Source of the DNA: Chryseobacterium gleum
GTDB taxonomy: Bacteria > Bacteroidota > Bacteroidia > UBA10329
Direction of reading: 5' to 3'
Assembly (NCBI GenBank): GCA_945903645.1
Contig: CAMDOM010000025.1
Span: forward strand, 1 to 42,847
Length of the DNA stretch: 42,847 nucleotides
Each line of letters begins with the position of its first letter. Positions within the stretch are counted from its first letter, which is position 1. Positions 1-9,662 of the stretch are shown one piece after another. A program made the translations under genes and the position numbers. Under the pieces are notes generated by a model that was not told the origin of the DNA, ran no database searches, and was given only the letters and a program-made list of their open reading frames with translations.

Positions 1-1722
1 CACCATATATCCGTTGTAGTTTCCCGCTTCTTGTTTCCAAATTGCCTCGCCATCGGAATTGGTTTTTAGGGTAGTGATAATCGAATAATCGTTGGTGCGA
101 CTGCCGCGGTTATATACCAATTGCAGCAATTCGAGGCGTGCATTTGCCACGGGCAAACCGCCATCGCGGGTTAACACCTTCATCACGGTTTCTCCTTCTA
201 GCTTTTGGCGTTTCACCAACGTGAGGTCTGAAACGGTAATCACCGCAAAGGCCACAGCATTCTTGTTAAAACTGAAATCAGAGTCAGTACCAGCAAAAAT
301 CACGTAGGTCCCAATCGGCAAACCATCCAAAGGCAGTTCCACGCTATGCGACCTGAAATCGCCCGGATTTGGCAGGGCAAAAGTTTTGGAACTTATGGTA
401 GTGCTGTTCTTTTTGAGCCATTGAATCATCTTGTCACCATAGTTTTCGCGAGAATTAGAACGAAAAGCCAACGGGTTAATTTTCGCAACCTGCACATGCG
501 CTGGCCAAGCTTTTGCATTGGGAGCTCCAACATTCTTATATGCCATCAAGAACCGAAATGGACGATTGGGGATAACTCCCTCTTCAGCAGTAATGCCCCA
601 TTCTCTCGCCTCTATGGAAGTCATCAATGCGCGGCAATTAGCTGCGCCCAAAAAGTCTGATTCTTTGGTGGACAGACCCTTGATAGCAGCTTCACATAGA
701 GTATAGGCCTTCTTCCACATCCATTTTAGGGTGTCGTTTTTTGCCGACTCTTGGCCGCCCAATTGCTGCAATAATAGGGCAATATGGGAGGTTATTTCTG
801 CTTTTTGGCAAGCATCATTGCTGGTTTCAAGCAAATGTTCAAGCGCCTTGAGATAACGAGCATCTTTATCATCGCGCTGCGATCTGCGATGCATAAATGC
901 CAAGCGGTCTAAATCTTCTATTGTGCTGCTTGATGCAGATGTTTTTCTTGCCTCGCGCAGCAAGTCTTGATATAGTTGAATGGTGCGAATGGATGGCTGC
1001 AATCCAGCATGGGTTGGTGCTTTCCACTGCAAAAACAGTTCTGCATCACCCAATAAATCTGCCGAATTGAAGATGCCAGCAAGGTCGAAATTGAGCAAAT
1101 CGCGTTCTTCCGAACTATAGAAATCCATTGCACGCGATAGCAGTAAATTGTACAATGAAGGTCGTAGGTCACGGTATTTTGCATCACCTTGCAGTATGGC
1201 TACATAAGCTTCCAGTTTTGCCGTTCTTAGTGTGTCTGCACTTTGCAATGATTGGGTAAAATGCTCATCCGCAGCTTGGGCAATGCGTTTTATATCCCAC
1301 GTGAGCAGACCGCCATCATTGCCAATGGTGGCGGTGCGCTGCTGAATTTGCCAACTGTTGTTGCGGTAATATGCCCAATACATTTCGCCTAAAATGGAAT
1401 GAACAATCTGTTGTGTTGGAGCGGGAAGGGTTTTGGCTTCTTTTTCGATGCGTTCAATGCTCAGCACCAAGCTTTCTTCCTCAAACTGCGCATTGAATTT
1501 CACTTCGTTGATTAAGGCTTTCACTAACTGTGGGCCATTGCCTTCTTTTACAGCTAACGCATGGATTTTCCGCACTGCTTCGAGGGCAGATTTTGGTTGA
1601 CCAACGCTTTCAAAAGCTTCTACCTCTTGCCAAAGGCCAGGATAGTTTTGGGCAGAACAGCCAACTGAGGCAAATAGAAATAGTAGTATGGGAAGGATGC
1701 GCATAGGCGTGTTTTTGAGCAT
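1..1722 (-). CDS. Alpha-2-macroglobulin-like secreted protein, N-terminal part (runs off the window)
   Basis: An open frame of 574 codons reads from here to the window edge without a stop, so only the N-terminal part is visible. It starts with a signal peptide (hydrophobic stretch LPILLFLFASVG, then CSAQN). The following 400 residues are helical, with a WQEVEAFESVGQPKSALEAV stretch and EMYWAYYRNN, as I recall from large Bacteroidota alpha-2-macroglobulin-family proteins. Residues about 450-574 turn into beta-rich sequence with macroglobulin-type MG2 character (PLDGLPIGTYVIFAG, then VITVSDLTLVKR). Such proteins are thought to be envelope-anchored protease traps, but the thioester region lies outside the window and cannot be checked. 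Two in-frame ATGs are possible (1722 and 1704); a TAA sits two codons upstream of the first. A cysteine near the cleavage site could make it a lipoprotein, though the lipobox is weak. Confidence 0.75.
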   Translation of the reverse strand, partial: MLKNTPMRILPILLFLFASVGCSAQNYPGLWQEVEAFESVGQPKSALEAVRKIHALAVKEGNGPQLVKALINEVKFNAQFEEESLVLSIERIEKEAKTLPAPTQQIVHSILGEMYWAYYRNNSWQIQQRTATIGNDGGLLTWDIKRIAQAADEHFTQSLQSADTLRTAKLEAYVAILQGDAKYRDLRPSLYNLLLSRAMDFYSSEERDLLNFDLAGIFNSADLLGDAELFLQWKAPTHAGLQPSIRTIQLYQDLLREARKTSASSSTIEDLDRLAFMHRRSQRDDKDARYLKALEHLLETSNDACQKAEITSHIALLLQQLGGQESAKNDTLKWMWKKAYTLCEAAIKGLSTKESDFLGAANCRALMTSIEAREWGITAEEGVIPNRPFRFLMAYKNVGAPNAKAWPAHVQVAKINPLAFRSNSRENYGDKMIQWLKKNSTTISSKTFALPNPGDFRSHSVELPLDGLPIGTYVIFAGTDSDFSFNKNAVAFAVITVSDLTLVKRQKLEGETVMKVLTRDGGLPVANARLELLQLVYNRGSRTNDYSIITTLKTNSDGEAIWKQEAGNYNGYMV

Positions 1723-1792
1723 AGATGATTAACGCTACGATATTCCACACAGAAACAATATTTGCTTTGTGAAGATTAGGTTATAGTCGGTT

Positions 1793-2125
1793 TTATGATG
1801 TAGGAATCCGGAATAGGAGCTCGCTCAATTCCTTGTCGCTTAGGGTTTCTTTTTCCGACTTATCATAGATTGCAATAAGGAAAATGGTTTCTTCGATGTA
1901 AAGTAAATTGGCAATAACCCTCGCTCCACCGCTCTTGCCTTTTCCTTTAGAGGCAATTGCCAATCGAATCTTGAAACAGTTGTTCCCAATAGAAGTACCT
2001 TGTTCAGGCGAAACTTCCAAAGCATCTACAAGTTTCGAAAACTCCTCTTTAAGCGAAGGATATCGCTTCACTAACCGTTTAAGCTGTCGGTCAAACGGAG
2101 GGATGGTAAAAACCTCAAAGCTCAT
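1793..2125 (-). CDS. RelE/ParE-superfamily toxin of a type II toxin-antitoxin pair
   Basis: The 110-residue protein has the layout of RelE/ParE toxins. An N-terminal helix pair (FDRQLKRLVKRYPSLKEEF) is followed by a beta-sheet core with a conserved-looking Arg-Val (GGARVIANLLY) and a final strand IFLIAIYDKSEKETLS. Family members are ribosome-dependent mRNA interferases or gyrase inhibitors; the sequence alone does not say which. The gene overlaps the preceding small gene by 11 nt, the usual antitoxin-first arrangement, so the two are presumably co-translated and autoregulated. Length is normal and nothing looks broken. Confidence 0.82.
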   Translation of the reverse strand: MSFEVFTIPPFDRQLKRLVKRYPSLKEEFSKLVDALEVSPEQGTSIGNNCFKIRLAIASKGKGKSGGARVIANLLYIEETIFLIAIYDKSEKETLSDKELSELLFRIPTS

Positions 2126-2321
2126 TTAGCAGATCCTTTGCAGGACGTGCTTTCAGCTTGCCAGCCCGAACAAGTATGAGATTTTCTACCGCCTCTTGAA
2201 TCTCTTCTACAAGGAGCGTTTTTTCGTCAGAGATAGTTTGAGCTTTCACGTAAGGAAGGCTGCACAATACGCGCATTAAGCTTGGAGCCTCGCTGTCTTT
2301 TATGTCCAGTAACACCTTCAT
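2115..2321 (-). CDS. Antitoxin partner of the RelE/ParE-like toxin
   Basis: The 68-residue protein is encoded directly upstream of the toxin and overlaps it by 11 nt. It starts MKVLLDIKDSEAPSLM and ends in a charged helix rich in Lys and Glu (LVRAGKLKARPAKDLLNEL). I do not see a clear ribbon-helix-helix or HTH DNA-binding motif. Small proteins of this shape are common antitoxins next to RelE/ParE toxins in Bacteroidota, and the call rests mainly on size, position and overlap. If it is an antitoxin, its C-terminal helix should wrap the toxin. Confidence 0.7.
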   Translation of the reverse strand: MKVLLDIKDSEAPSLMRVLCSLPYVKAQTISDEKTLLVEEIQEAVENLILVRAGKLKARPAKDLLNEL

Positions 2322-2372
2322 TGCAAGTTTATTTAATTAAAATTGGGCGATACGAAGGTAGGAAAAGTGGTG

Positions 2373-3575
2373 TTAAGGTTTGACTGCGCTATTTCCCGAA
2401 GACCCAAACACCCGCTTTAACCATCTCGGAAACACTACAGAACCGATGAACAGATAAGGATAATAACTGATGAGGCGCCAAATTATGGCCAAGGATGCAG
2501 CCAAACCGAGTGGGATGAAATCCTGAAAAAACCCACGGAAGGCAAACTCGGCAAAGCCACTACCACCTGGTGTGGGTGTAAGCAGCAGAATGCTCCACAT
2601 TACCAACTGCCGGCCGTAAATGAGCATGTGTTCGCCCACAGGAGTGAAAGCGAGAATGATGCAATTGACCACCCAAAAACGACCCGTCCAACTTAAAACA
2701 GTGGATCCATAGGCCTTGAGCCAAAAACCTACAGAGCGCCCTTTGAACTCGGCCGAGGCTATCACCATTTCATCGCCTGTGCGGTCGGCCCAATCGTGCC
2801 ATTTGCGCAGTAGCGGAAGCGAAAACAGTTTAATAATGAGCCATTTGAACCCTTTTGGATTTATAAAGATGCCATAGATAAGCAGAAGGGAATAGAGCGC
2901 TAGCACGGTGTAGGCAGTAATAAATATGCCGGCCGTGCCAAGGGTTTCCCCAAACAATTCCATCTCCATAGCCACAGGAAATAAACTTGCAGTGCCCACC
3001 AAAAGGATAACTAATGGCACAATAAGTACATAAAACAACTCATCAAGCAGGGCGGTGATGAGCACAATAGCAGTGCTTTTTCCTGTGTTTACTCCCTCTT
3101 TGTTGAGAATGAAAAGAGCCACAGTAGTGCCGCCTACAACCGATGGAGAAATGGCCGATGCGAACTCCCACAACATGATGACGTCAAAACTCTTTCGCCA
3201 CGAAATAGCATTGTCCGTAAGCAACCGAACGCGATACATGTAGGCCACATCACGCACAAGCATCAGTAGGAACGATGCGAAAATCCAAACCACGGAAATC
3301 CATGTCCAGTTTATCCCAGTCAGAATATCCTGATAAGAGATTCGGTCGTGCGTACCGTCCTTTCCAGCAAGAAGAAACTCTCCTTCATCCTGAGTGGTGT
3401 TTTCATTTGAATCCACCCAAGTATAGGGCCCAACACCATCGGCAGAAAGTGTAAATCGCTCTTCGCTCAAGCTGGTGTAGAGCATAAAAGACGCGGCAAC
3501 AAGCCCAATAAGAATGGGAATGAGAATCCTTCGCGGACTTAGGGCAAGTACTAAATCTTGGGCTCGAAATGCCAT
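2373..3575 (-). CDS. Flippase-like / lysylphosphatidylglycerol synthase transmembrane family protein
   Basis: A 400-residue polytopic membrane protein with about eight hydrophobic segments. The pattern (WEFASAISPSVVGGTTVALF in the middle, and TPTPGGSGFAEFAF near the C-terminus) matches the MprF N-terminal/UPF0104 family. Members are flippase-like proteins thought to move modified lipids across the inner membrane. There is no soluble aminoacyltransferase domain, so this is the stand-alone membrane form. A loop after the first membrane segment holds an extra-cytoplasmic-looking acidic insert (DGVGPYTWVDSNEN). The frame stays open to a TTG at 3650, but that would place it 8 nt from the divergent gene and over its promoter, so I take the ATG at 3575. 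Confidence 0.8.
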   Translation of the reverse strand: MAFRAQDLVLALSPRRILIPILIGLVAASFMLYTSLSEERFTLSADGVGPYTWVDSNENTTQDEGEFLLAGKDGTHDRISYQDILTGINWTWISVVWIFASFLLMLVRDVAYMYRVRLLTDNAISWRKSFDVIMLWEFASAISPSVVGGTTVALFILNKEGVNTGKSTAIVLITALLDELFYVLIVPLVILLVGTASLFPVAMEMELFGETLGTAGIFITAYTVLALYSLLLIYGIFINPKGFKWLIIKLFSLPLLRKWHDWADRTGDEMVIASAEFKGRSVGFWLKAYGSTVLSWTGRFWVVNCIILAFTPVGEHMLIYGRQLVMWSILLLTPTPGGSGFAEFAFRGFFQDFIPLGLAASLAIIWRLISYYPYLFIGSVVFPRWLKRVFGSSGNSAVKP

Positions 3576-3616
3576 GGAGTGGTGGCTCGAAAGTACGGAA
3601 GAATGAGGCGGTGGGC

Positions 3617-3624
3617 TATCTTCG
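3617..3624 (+). promoter_or_regulatory. Putative Bacteroidota -7 box (TATCTTCG)
   Basis: TATCTTCG fits TAnnTTTG with one change and lies 34 nt before the ATG at 3659. It probably drives the ArsC/Spx-like gene and the EamA transporter gene that follows. I see no convincing -33 TTTG. Confidence 0.45.
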
Positions 3625-3658
3625 CGCTTTGGTTCAACCGTTTTCCTCAAATCTCGCC

Positions 3659-4009
3659 ATGCGCAAAATCTATTATTTGTCCAGTTGTTCTACGTGTCAG
3701 CAAATCATAAAGCAATTGGATTTGGTAGCCAAAAGCTTTGAAATGCAGGATATTAAAGAGAAAAACATTACTGCAAATGAGTTGGATGCAATTTCTTCCA
3801 AAGTGGGTTCTTACGAAGCACTTTTTAGCAAACGCGCAATGAAATTTCGTGGTATGGGCTTGGATAAAATTACACTAACCGAGAAGGATTATCGCAATTA
3901 TATTTTGGAAGAATACACTTTTATGAAGCGGCCATTTATTCTGATTGGTGACGAAGTTTTTGTAGGCAACTCCAAAAGCACTATTGCCGAAGCAGTCAAG
4001 CGGCTCTAG
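3659..4009 (+). CDS. ArsC/Spx/YffB-family thioredoxin-fold protein
   Basis: The 116-residue protein begins MRKIYYLSSCSTCQQ, with a CxxC at residues 10-13 at the end of the first strand, as in the ArsC/Spx family. The middle holds the family's helical segment and the C-terminus has RPFILIGDEVFVGNS, the usual Arg-Pro-hydrophobic strand before the last helix. It could be a glutaredoxin-dependent arsenate reductase, a Spx-like regulator or a YffB-type protein of unknown role; no arsenic-resistance genes are nearby. The frame is open further upstream, but the extension has no family resemblance and overlaps the divergent gene, so I use the ATG at 3659. The next gene starts 1 nt after its stop, so they are probably co-transcribed. 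Confidence 0.8.
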   Translation: MRKIYYLSSCSTCQQIIKQLDLVAKSFEMQDIKEKNITANELDAISSKVGSYEALFSKRAMKFRGMGLDKITLTEKDYRNYILEEYTFMKRPFILIGDEVFVGNSKSTIAEAVKRL

Positions 4010-4010
4010 C

Positions 4011-4901
4011 ATGCCAAAGCACGTTTGGGCGCACCTCGCCTTGCTTGGCGCCAATCTTATTTACGGAGCAAATTATACCATTGCCAAAGAGGTGATGCCC
4101 GATTATGTGCAACCTATGGGCTTGGTAGTGCTGCGTTGCTTGGGCGCTGTGCCGCTCTACTGGTTGGTCGGTCTGCATTTCAAAGAAAAAATGCAGCGCG
4201 AAGATTTCCCTAGGCTTATAATCTGCGCTGTTTTTGGCATTGCAATCAATCAATTGCTTTTCCTCAAAGGGTTGAATCTCACGGTTCCAATAAACGCTGC
4301 GGTTATTATGACGTCCACCCCAATCTTGGTGTTGATTGTGGCAGCGGTGCTTATTCGAGAACGAATCACAGTGCTCAAAGCATCTGGAATTGCGCTTGGA
4401 ATGGCAGGTGCGCTGCTCATTTTGCTCGCTGGCAAAGAAGTGAGTTTTAGCTCCAATACGTTTGTAGGTGACTTGCTCATCTTCTTCAACGCCACGTTCT
4501 ATGGGGTTTACCTCGTAATGGTGAAACCACTTTTGGAGCACTATCATCCCATCACCGTTATGAAATGGGTGTTTTTGTTCGGATTTGTGATGGTGCTTCC
4601 TTTTGGATTCACAGAAATGAATGAAGTAAGTTGGACAAGTATGCCACCGCGCATCATGGCAGCCACGGCATTTGTGGTGTTCGGATTAAGCTTTTTCGCC
4701 TATTTGTTCAACTCCATTGGCCTGCGACAATTGAGCCCTTCGGTGGTGAGCATCTACATTTATCTTCAACCGCTTTTGGCCAGCATGTTTGCAATTATTG
4801 CAGGAAAGGATTTGCTAACGGGCGTGAAAGTAGCCTCGGCTATGCTAATCTTTTTGGGTGTTTACTTGGTAAGTGCACGCAAACAAACGGCTCAAGCTTA
4901 A
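4011..4901 (+). CDS. EamA-family (DMT superfamily) transporter
   Basis: The 296-residue protein has about ten membrane helices in two EamA repeats. The first begins LALLGANLIYGANYTIAKEV and the second begins around FVGDLLIFFNATFYGVYLVM. The family comprises inner-membrane drug/metabolite exporters for amino acids and similar small molecules; the substrate cannot be read from the sequence. The start is the ATG one nucleotide after the stop of the ArsC-like gene; a TTG further up would only add a linker peptide. Its stop codon overlaps the stop of the convergent purQ. Confidence 0.86.
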   Translation: MPKHVWAHLALLGANLIYGANYTIAKEVMPDYVQPMGLVVLRCLGAVPLYWLVGLHFKEKMQREDFPRLIICAVFGIAINQLLFLKGLNLTVPINAAVIMTSTPILVLIVAAVLIRERITVLKASGIALGMAGALLILLAGKEVSFSSNTFVGDLLIFFNATFYGVYLVMVKPLLEHYHPITVMKWVFLFGFVMVLPFGFTEMNEVSWTSMPPRIMAATAFVVFGLSFFAYLFNSIGLRQLSPSVVSIYIYLQPLLASMFAIIAGKDLLTGVKVASAMLIFLGVYLVSARKQTAQA

Positions 4902-4905
4902 GCTT
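4894..4905. repeat. 12-bp perfect palindrome holding both convergent stop codons
   Basis: AAGCTTAAGCTT is self-complementary, and its central TTAA supplies the TAA stops of both the EamA gene (+) and purQ (-). The two reading frames overlap by 4 nt. No U-tract terminator accompanies it. Confidence 0.8.
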
Positions 4906-5596
4906 TTTCGAGCACTGCTTCGAGCATCGACTGGAATATGGAACGGCCATCGGTATTGCCCAGTTCAGTATCAGAGGCGCGCTCTGGGTGAGGCATCATA
5001 CCAAATACGTTGCGGGTTTTGTTGCAAACTCCAGCAATGTAATCGGTTGCACCGTTCGGGTTTGCTTCATCGGCCAGTTTGCCATCGGCATCGCAATAGC
5101 GAAACAACACTTGGTCGTTGGCTTCCATGTCGGCCAATGTGGCTTTATCGGCATAAAAACGGCCTTCGCCATGGGCAATAGGAATGGTGAGGACTTTCCC
5201 AACGGCAATAGTGGAGGTGATAACTGAATTGGATGTTTCGCAGCGGATGTTCACATTGCGGCAAATGAATTTTTGCGTGTCGTTGTGCAATAATGCTCCG
5301 GGTACAAGTCCTGCTTCGCAAAGAATTTGAAATCCGTTGCATACTCCAAATAGCAGTCCGCCACGATTTGCGTGTGAAATTACCTCCGTCATAATGGGCG
5401 AAAACTTGGCAATTGCTCCAGAACGCAGATAATCGCCAAACGAAAATCCACCAGGCAAAACAATCATGTCGCAGCCTTGTAAATCGTGGTCTTTGTGCCA
5501 AAGTTCCACTACTTCTTGCTTCATAATGTGGCGCAACACATAAATCATGTCTTGGTCGCAATTGGATCCTGGGAATATCACAACACCAAACTTCAT
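4898..5596 (-). CDS. purQ: Phosphoribosylformylglycinamidine synthase subunit I (glutaminase subunit)
   Basis: This is the glutamine amidotransferase subunit of FGAM synthase, which feeds ammonia from glutamine to PurL in purine synthesis. The class I amidotransferase features are all present: GGFSFGDYLRSGAIAKFSP near residues 49-67, the nucleophile Cys86 in LLFGVCNGFQ, and the catalytic His203/Glu205 pair in MMPHPERAS. At 232 residues it has the expected length. The ATG at 5596 gives the canonical MKFGVVIFPGSNCDQD start; the open frame further upstream crosses the promoter and is not used. Because a separate PurQ exists, the genome should have a small-type PurL and PurS elsewhere. Confidence 0.95.
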   Translation of the reverse strand: MKFGVVIFPGSNCDQDMIYVLRHIMKQEVVELWHKDHDLQGCDMIVLPGGFSFGDYLRSGAIAKFSPIMTEVISHANRGGLLFGVCNGFQILCEAGLVPGALLHNDTQKFICRNVNIRCETSNSVITSTIAVGKVLTIPIAHGEGRFYADKATLADMEANDQVLFRYCDADGKLADEANPNGATDYIAGVCNKTRNVFGMMPHPERASDTELGNTDGRSIFQSMLEAVLEKA

Positions 5597-5613
5597 AGCT
5601 TCTATCTTTCCCG

Positions 5614-5621
5614 CAAAAATA
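5614..5621 (-). promoter_or_regulatory. purQ promoter -7 box (TATTTTTG)
   Basis: On the minus strand TATTTTTG matches TAnnTTTG exactly and ends 17 nt before the purQ ATG. It supports the short purQ start. Confidence 0.6.
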
Positions 5622-5659
5622 GGACTTACCCAAGCGTGAAGGCTTTGCTTGCGTGTAGG

Positions 5660-5667
5660 TATTTTTG
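5660..5667 (+). promoter_or_regulatory. -7 box (TATTTTTG) before the GH1 gene
   Basis: An exact TAnnTTTG match ending 20 nt before the ATG of the GH1 gene. It lies back to back with the purQ box, 38 nt apart. The TTTG at 5644-5647 is too close to be an ideal -33. Confidence 0.5.
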
Positions 5668-5687
5668 AACGATTTTGAACAGCAACC

Positions 5688-7130
5688 ATGAAAAGACGTG
5701 AATTGATTAAAAATATAGGCCTTGCATCTGCAGGTATGGCCTTGGCGCCCTATGCAAAAGGGCTAGGCGTTGGGCCACAACCGGGTCTTGGCTTTTCTCG
5801 GGACGATTTTGGGAAAGATTTTCTTTGGGGCGTTGCTACGGCTGCCTATCAGATAGAAGGTGCTTGGGATACAGATGGCAAAGGACCATCCATTTGGGAC
5901 ACATTTTCACATAAAAGAGGAAAAATTCACGAGAATCAGAATGGTGATGTGAGTTGCGATTTCTATCACAATTACGTCTCGGATATTGGCCTTGTGAAGA
6001 AAATGAACATGAATGTGTTTCGTTTTTCCACTGCTTGGGCACGTGTTCTCCCAAATGGAACGGGTCAAGTAAACCAAAAAGGCATCGATTTCTACCATCG
6101 CGTTATCGATTCGTGCTTAGAACAAGGCATTCAACCGTGGATGACGCTCTACCACTGGGATTTGCCTCAGGCGCTTGAAGATAAAGGCGGCTGGCAAAAT
6201 CGAGATATTACCAATTGGTTTGAGGAATACGCCAATCTTATTACCAAAACCTATGGCGATAAGGTGAAGAATTGGATGGTGATGAACGAGCAAGCCTCGT
6301 TTACCATAGTGGGCTATTTGCTAGGCATGCATGCTCCGGGGAAAAAATGGCCCAAGAATTTCCTACCCACATGCCATCATTCCACATTGTGTCAAGCAGA
6401 TGGTGGAAGAATAATTCGCGCAAACGTGCCAGGTGCAAATGTGGGTACCACATTCAGTTGTTCGCCCATTGAACCGGTAAACGAAAAAGACAGGCACAAC
6501 GAAACCGCCAAACGATTTGATGCTTTGGTAAACCGCCTTTATATTGAACCACCTCAAGGATTGGGGTACCCGATGGAAGATTTGCCCATGTTGCGCAAAA
6601 TGGAAAAGTATATTCTTGATGGCGACATGAAGCGTGTGGAATTCGACTTCGATTTTTATGGTCTTCAGAATTATTCGAGAATGATTGTGAAGCAAAATGG
6701 AATCATTCCTTGGATGGCAGGAACGCCAATTGCCCCAAAAAATCTAAAGCCACGACCAGAGATTACCGAGATGAAATGGGAAGTGCATCCCGAAGGAATC
6801 TATAAAATGCTCAAGTACTTCGATAAGTATGAGAAGGTGGACAAGATTATCGTGACAGAAAACGGAAGTGCTTTTCCCGATACGGTTGAAGGGGATTTTG
6901 TGCATGATGTGCAACGAAAGAAGTTCTATCAGGACTATTTGCGTCAAGTGTTGCGCGCCAAGCAAGAAGGAGTGAACGTGCAAGGCTACTACTGCTGGAC
7001 CTTAATGGACAACTTTGAATGGGCCGAAGGATATCATCCTCGATTTGGCCTGGTGCATATTGATTTCGAAACGCAGAAACGAACCGTAAAAGATTCTGGT
7101 CTTTGGTTTAAGGAATTTCTTGCTGAGTAA
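5688..7130 (+). CDS. Glycoside hydrolase family 1 beta-glucosidase-like enzyme with Tat-like signal
   Basis: The 480-residue protein is a complete GH1 (alpha/beta)8-barrel enzyme that should hydrolyse beta-linked glucosides or related sugars by a retaining mechanism. Visible landmarks are FLWGVATAAYQIEGAW (residues 45-60), HWDLPQALEDKGGW, the acid/base Glu201 in WMVMNEQASF, the nucleophile Glu391 in IIVTENGSAF, and the sugar-binding NFEWAEGY near the C-terminus. The usual NEP at the acid/base is NEQ here. The N-terminus MKRRELIKNIGLASAGMALA resembles a twin-arginine signal, so the enzyme is probably exported folded. It is divergent from purQ. Glycerol kinase follows 44 nt later with its own promoter. 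Confidence 0.92.
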   Translation: MKRRELIKNIGLASAGMALAPYAKGLGVGPQPGLGFSRDDFGKDFLWGVATAAYQIEGAWDTDGKGPSIWDTFSHKRGKIHENQNGDVSCDFYHNYVSDIGLVKKMNMNVFRFSTAWARVLPNGTGQVNQKGIDFYHRVIDSCLEQGIQPWMTLYHWDLPQALEDKGGWQNRDITNWFEEYANLITKTYGDKVKNWMVMNEQASFTIVGYLLGMHAPGKKWPKNFLPTCHHSTLCQADGGRIIRANVPGANVGTTFSCSPIEPVNEKDRHNETAKRFDALVNRLYIEPPQGLGYPMEDLPMLRKMEKYILDGDMKRVEFDFDFYGLQNYSRMIVKQNGIIPWMAGTPIAPKNLKPRPEITEMKWEVHPEGIYKMLKYFDKYEKVDKIIVTENGSAFPDTVEGDFVHDVQRKKFYQDYLRQVLRAKQEGVNVQGYYCWTLMDNFEWAEGYHPRFGLVHIDFETQKRTVKDSGLWFKEFLAE

Positions 7131-7134
7131 GCTA

Positions 7135-7142
7135 TACTTTAG
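7135..7142 (+). promoter_or_regulatory. glpK promoter -7 box (TACTTTAG)
   Basis: TACTTTAG is a one-base variant of TAnnTTTG, 32 nt before the glpK ATG and just after the stop of the GH1 gene. Confidence 0.45.
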
Positions 7143-7150
7143 CCACCTAA

Positions 7151-8668
<1,518 letters not shown>

Positions 8669-8723
8669 ACAGACCACACATAAAACGCCCGCTTCACTCT
8701 AGATAGGCGAATGAAGTACGGAA

Positions 8724-9482
8724 CTATTTTTTGTCCTCCTCCTGTTCCATGTGAGGATTCAGTTTTACGGGGTTTATCTCCGATTTCTTCTTCAAGCGTA
8801 GATTTATTAGTTCTACGGTTAGTGAGAAGAACACTGCGAAATAGATGTATCCCTTTGGTACTTCTTCGTGAAAGCCTTCGAGCATCAGCATAAATCCGAT
8901 GAGGATAAGGAAAGAAAGTGCCAATATCTGTAGTGATGGATTCTTGTTAATGAATCGACTTATCATGCCAGAAAAAGCCATCATTATACCTAGGGCGATG
9001 ACCACAGCAATAATCATAACCAGCACTTCATCTACCAACCCAACAGCAGTAAGAATACTATCGAACGAGAAAATAATGTCGAGTACAATGATTTGAGCAA
9101 TTACACTACCTACGCTTTTGGCGCTATGTTCTTTAACTACTTCGGCCTTGCCTTGCATTTTGTTGCTAATTTCTATAGTGCTTTTATACAACAAGAAAAC
9201 ACCACCTAGGGCCAAAATAATATCGCGACCGCTGAGGGCAAACGTGCCCATGGTAATTAGAGGTTGGGTGAAGGTAACGATGTAGGAAATGCCCAGTAGC
9301 AGTGCAATACGGAAAAACAGCGCGAAAATTAGTCCGATATTCCTTGCTTTAGCTTGCTGACTTTCGGGCAATTTGTTGGATACAATGGAAATAAAAATGA
9401 TGTTGTCGATGCCCAACACAACCTCCAAAAAAGTTAGTGTAAGCAGGGCAATCCACGTTTCAGAATGCAAGAAAATTTCCAT
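8724..9482 (-). CDS. TerC-family integral membrane protein
   Basis: A 252-residue membrane protein with about seven helices and the TerC signature near the N-terminus (TFLEVVLGIDNIIFISIV) plus a second acidic helix (IIVLDIIFSFDSILTAVGL). These paired Asp-rich helices are typical of TerC/Alx/YkoY proteins, several of which export Mn2+ or take part in metal homeostasis and tellurite resistance; the substrate here is unknown. The frame extends 30 codons upstream, but MEIFLHSETWIALL at 9482 is the family-like start. A possible TAATTTCG -7 box lies at 9518-9525 on the same strand. It is convergent with glpK (55 nt between stops). Confidence 0.88.
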   Translation of the reverse strand: MEIFLHSETWIALLTLTFLEVVLGIDNIIFISIVSNKLPESQQAKARNIGLIFALFFRIALLLGISYIVTFTQPLITMGTFALSGRDIILALGGVFLLYKSTIEISNKMQGKAEVVKEHSAKSVGSVIAQIIVLDIIFSFDSILTAVGLVDEVLVMIIAVVIALGIMMAFSGMISRFINKNPSLQILALSFLILIGFMLMLEGFHEEVPKGYIYFAVFFSLTVELINLRLKKKSEINPVKLNPHMEQEEDKK

Positions 9483-9642
9483 GATAGTTGGGCTCGAATA
9501 GGTTTTGGAAGCCGCCACGAAATTAGAACGGAACAGGAAAGGATTTATATCCGTCTTACTTTCAATTCTCACCAGCAGCAGAATAGTTGTAAAACGTCAG
9601 AATACCGCTAAAAGCGTATGCTTAGCCACGCTACCAAAAGCC

Positions 9643-9650
9643 TAAATTTG
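9643..9650 (+). promoter_or_regulatory. Desaturase-hydrolase promoter -7 box (TAAATTTG)
   Basis: An exact TAnnTTTG match ending 12 nt before the ATG at 9663, implying a nearly leaderless mRNA. It lies inside the longer open frame from 9618, which argues against the longer start. Confidence 0.55.
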
Positions 9651-9662
9651 CCCCCTATCGCC

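Noticed and set aside
8669-8723. Possible terminator between glpK and TerC (CTTCA...TGAAG)
   Set aside because: The stem is only 5 bp with a long loop and no proper T-run for glpK.
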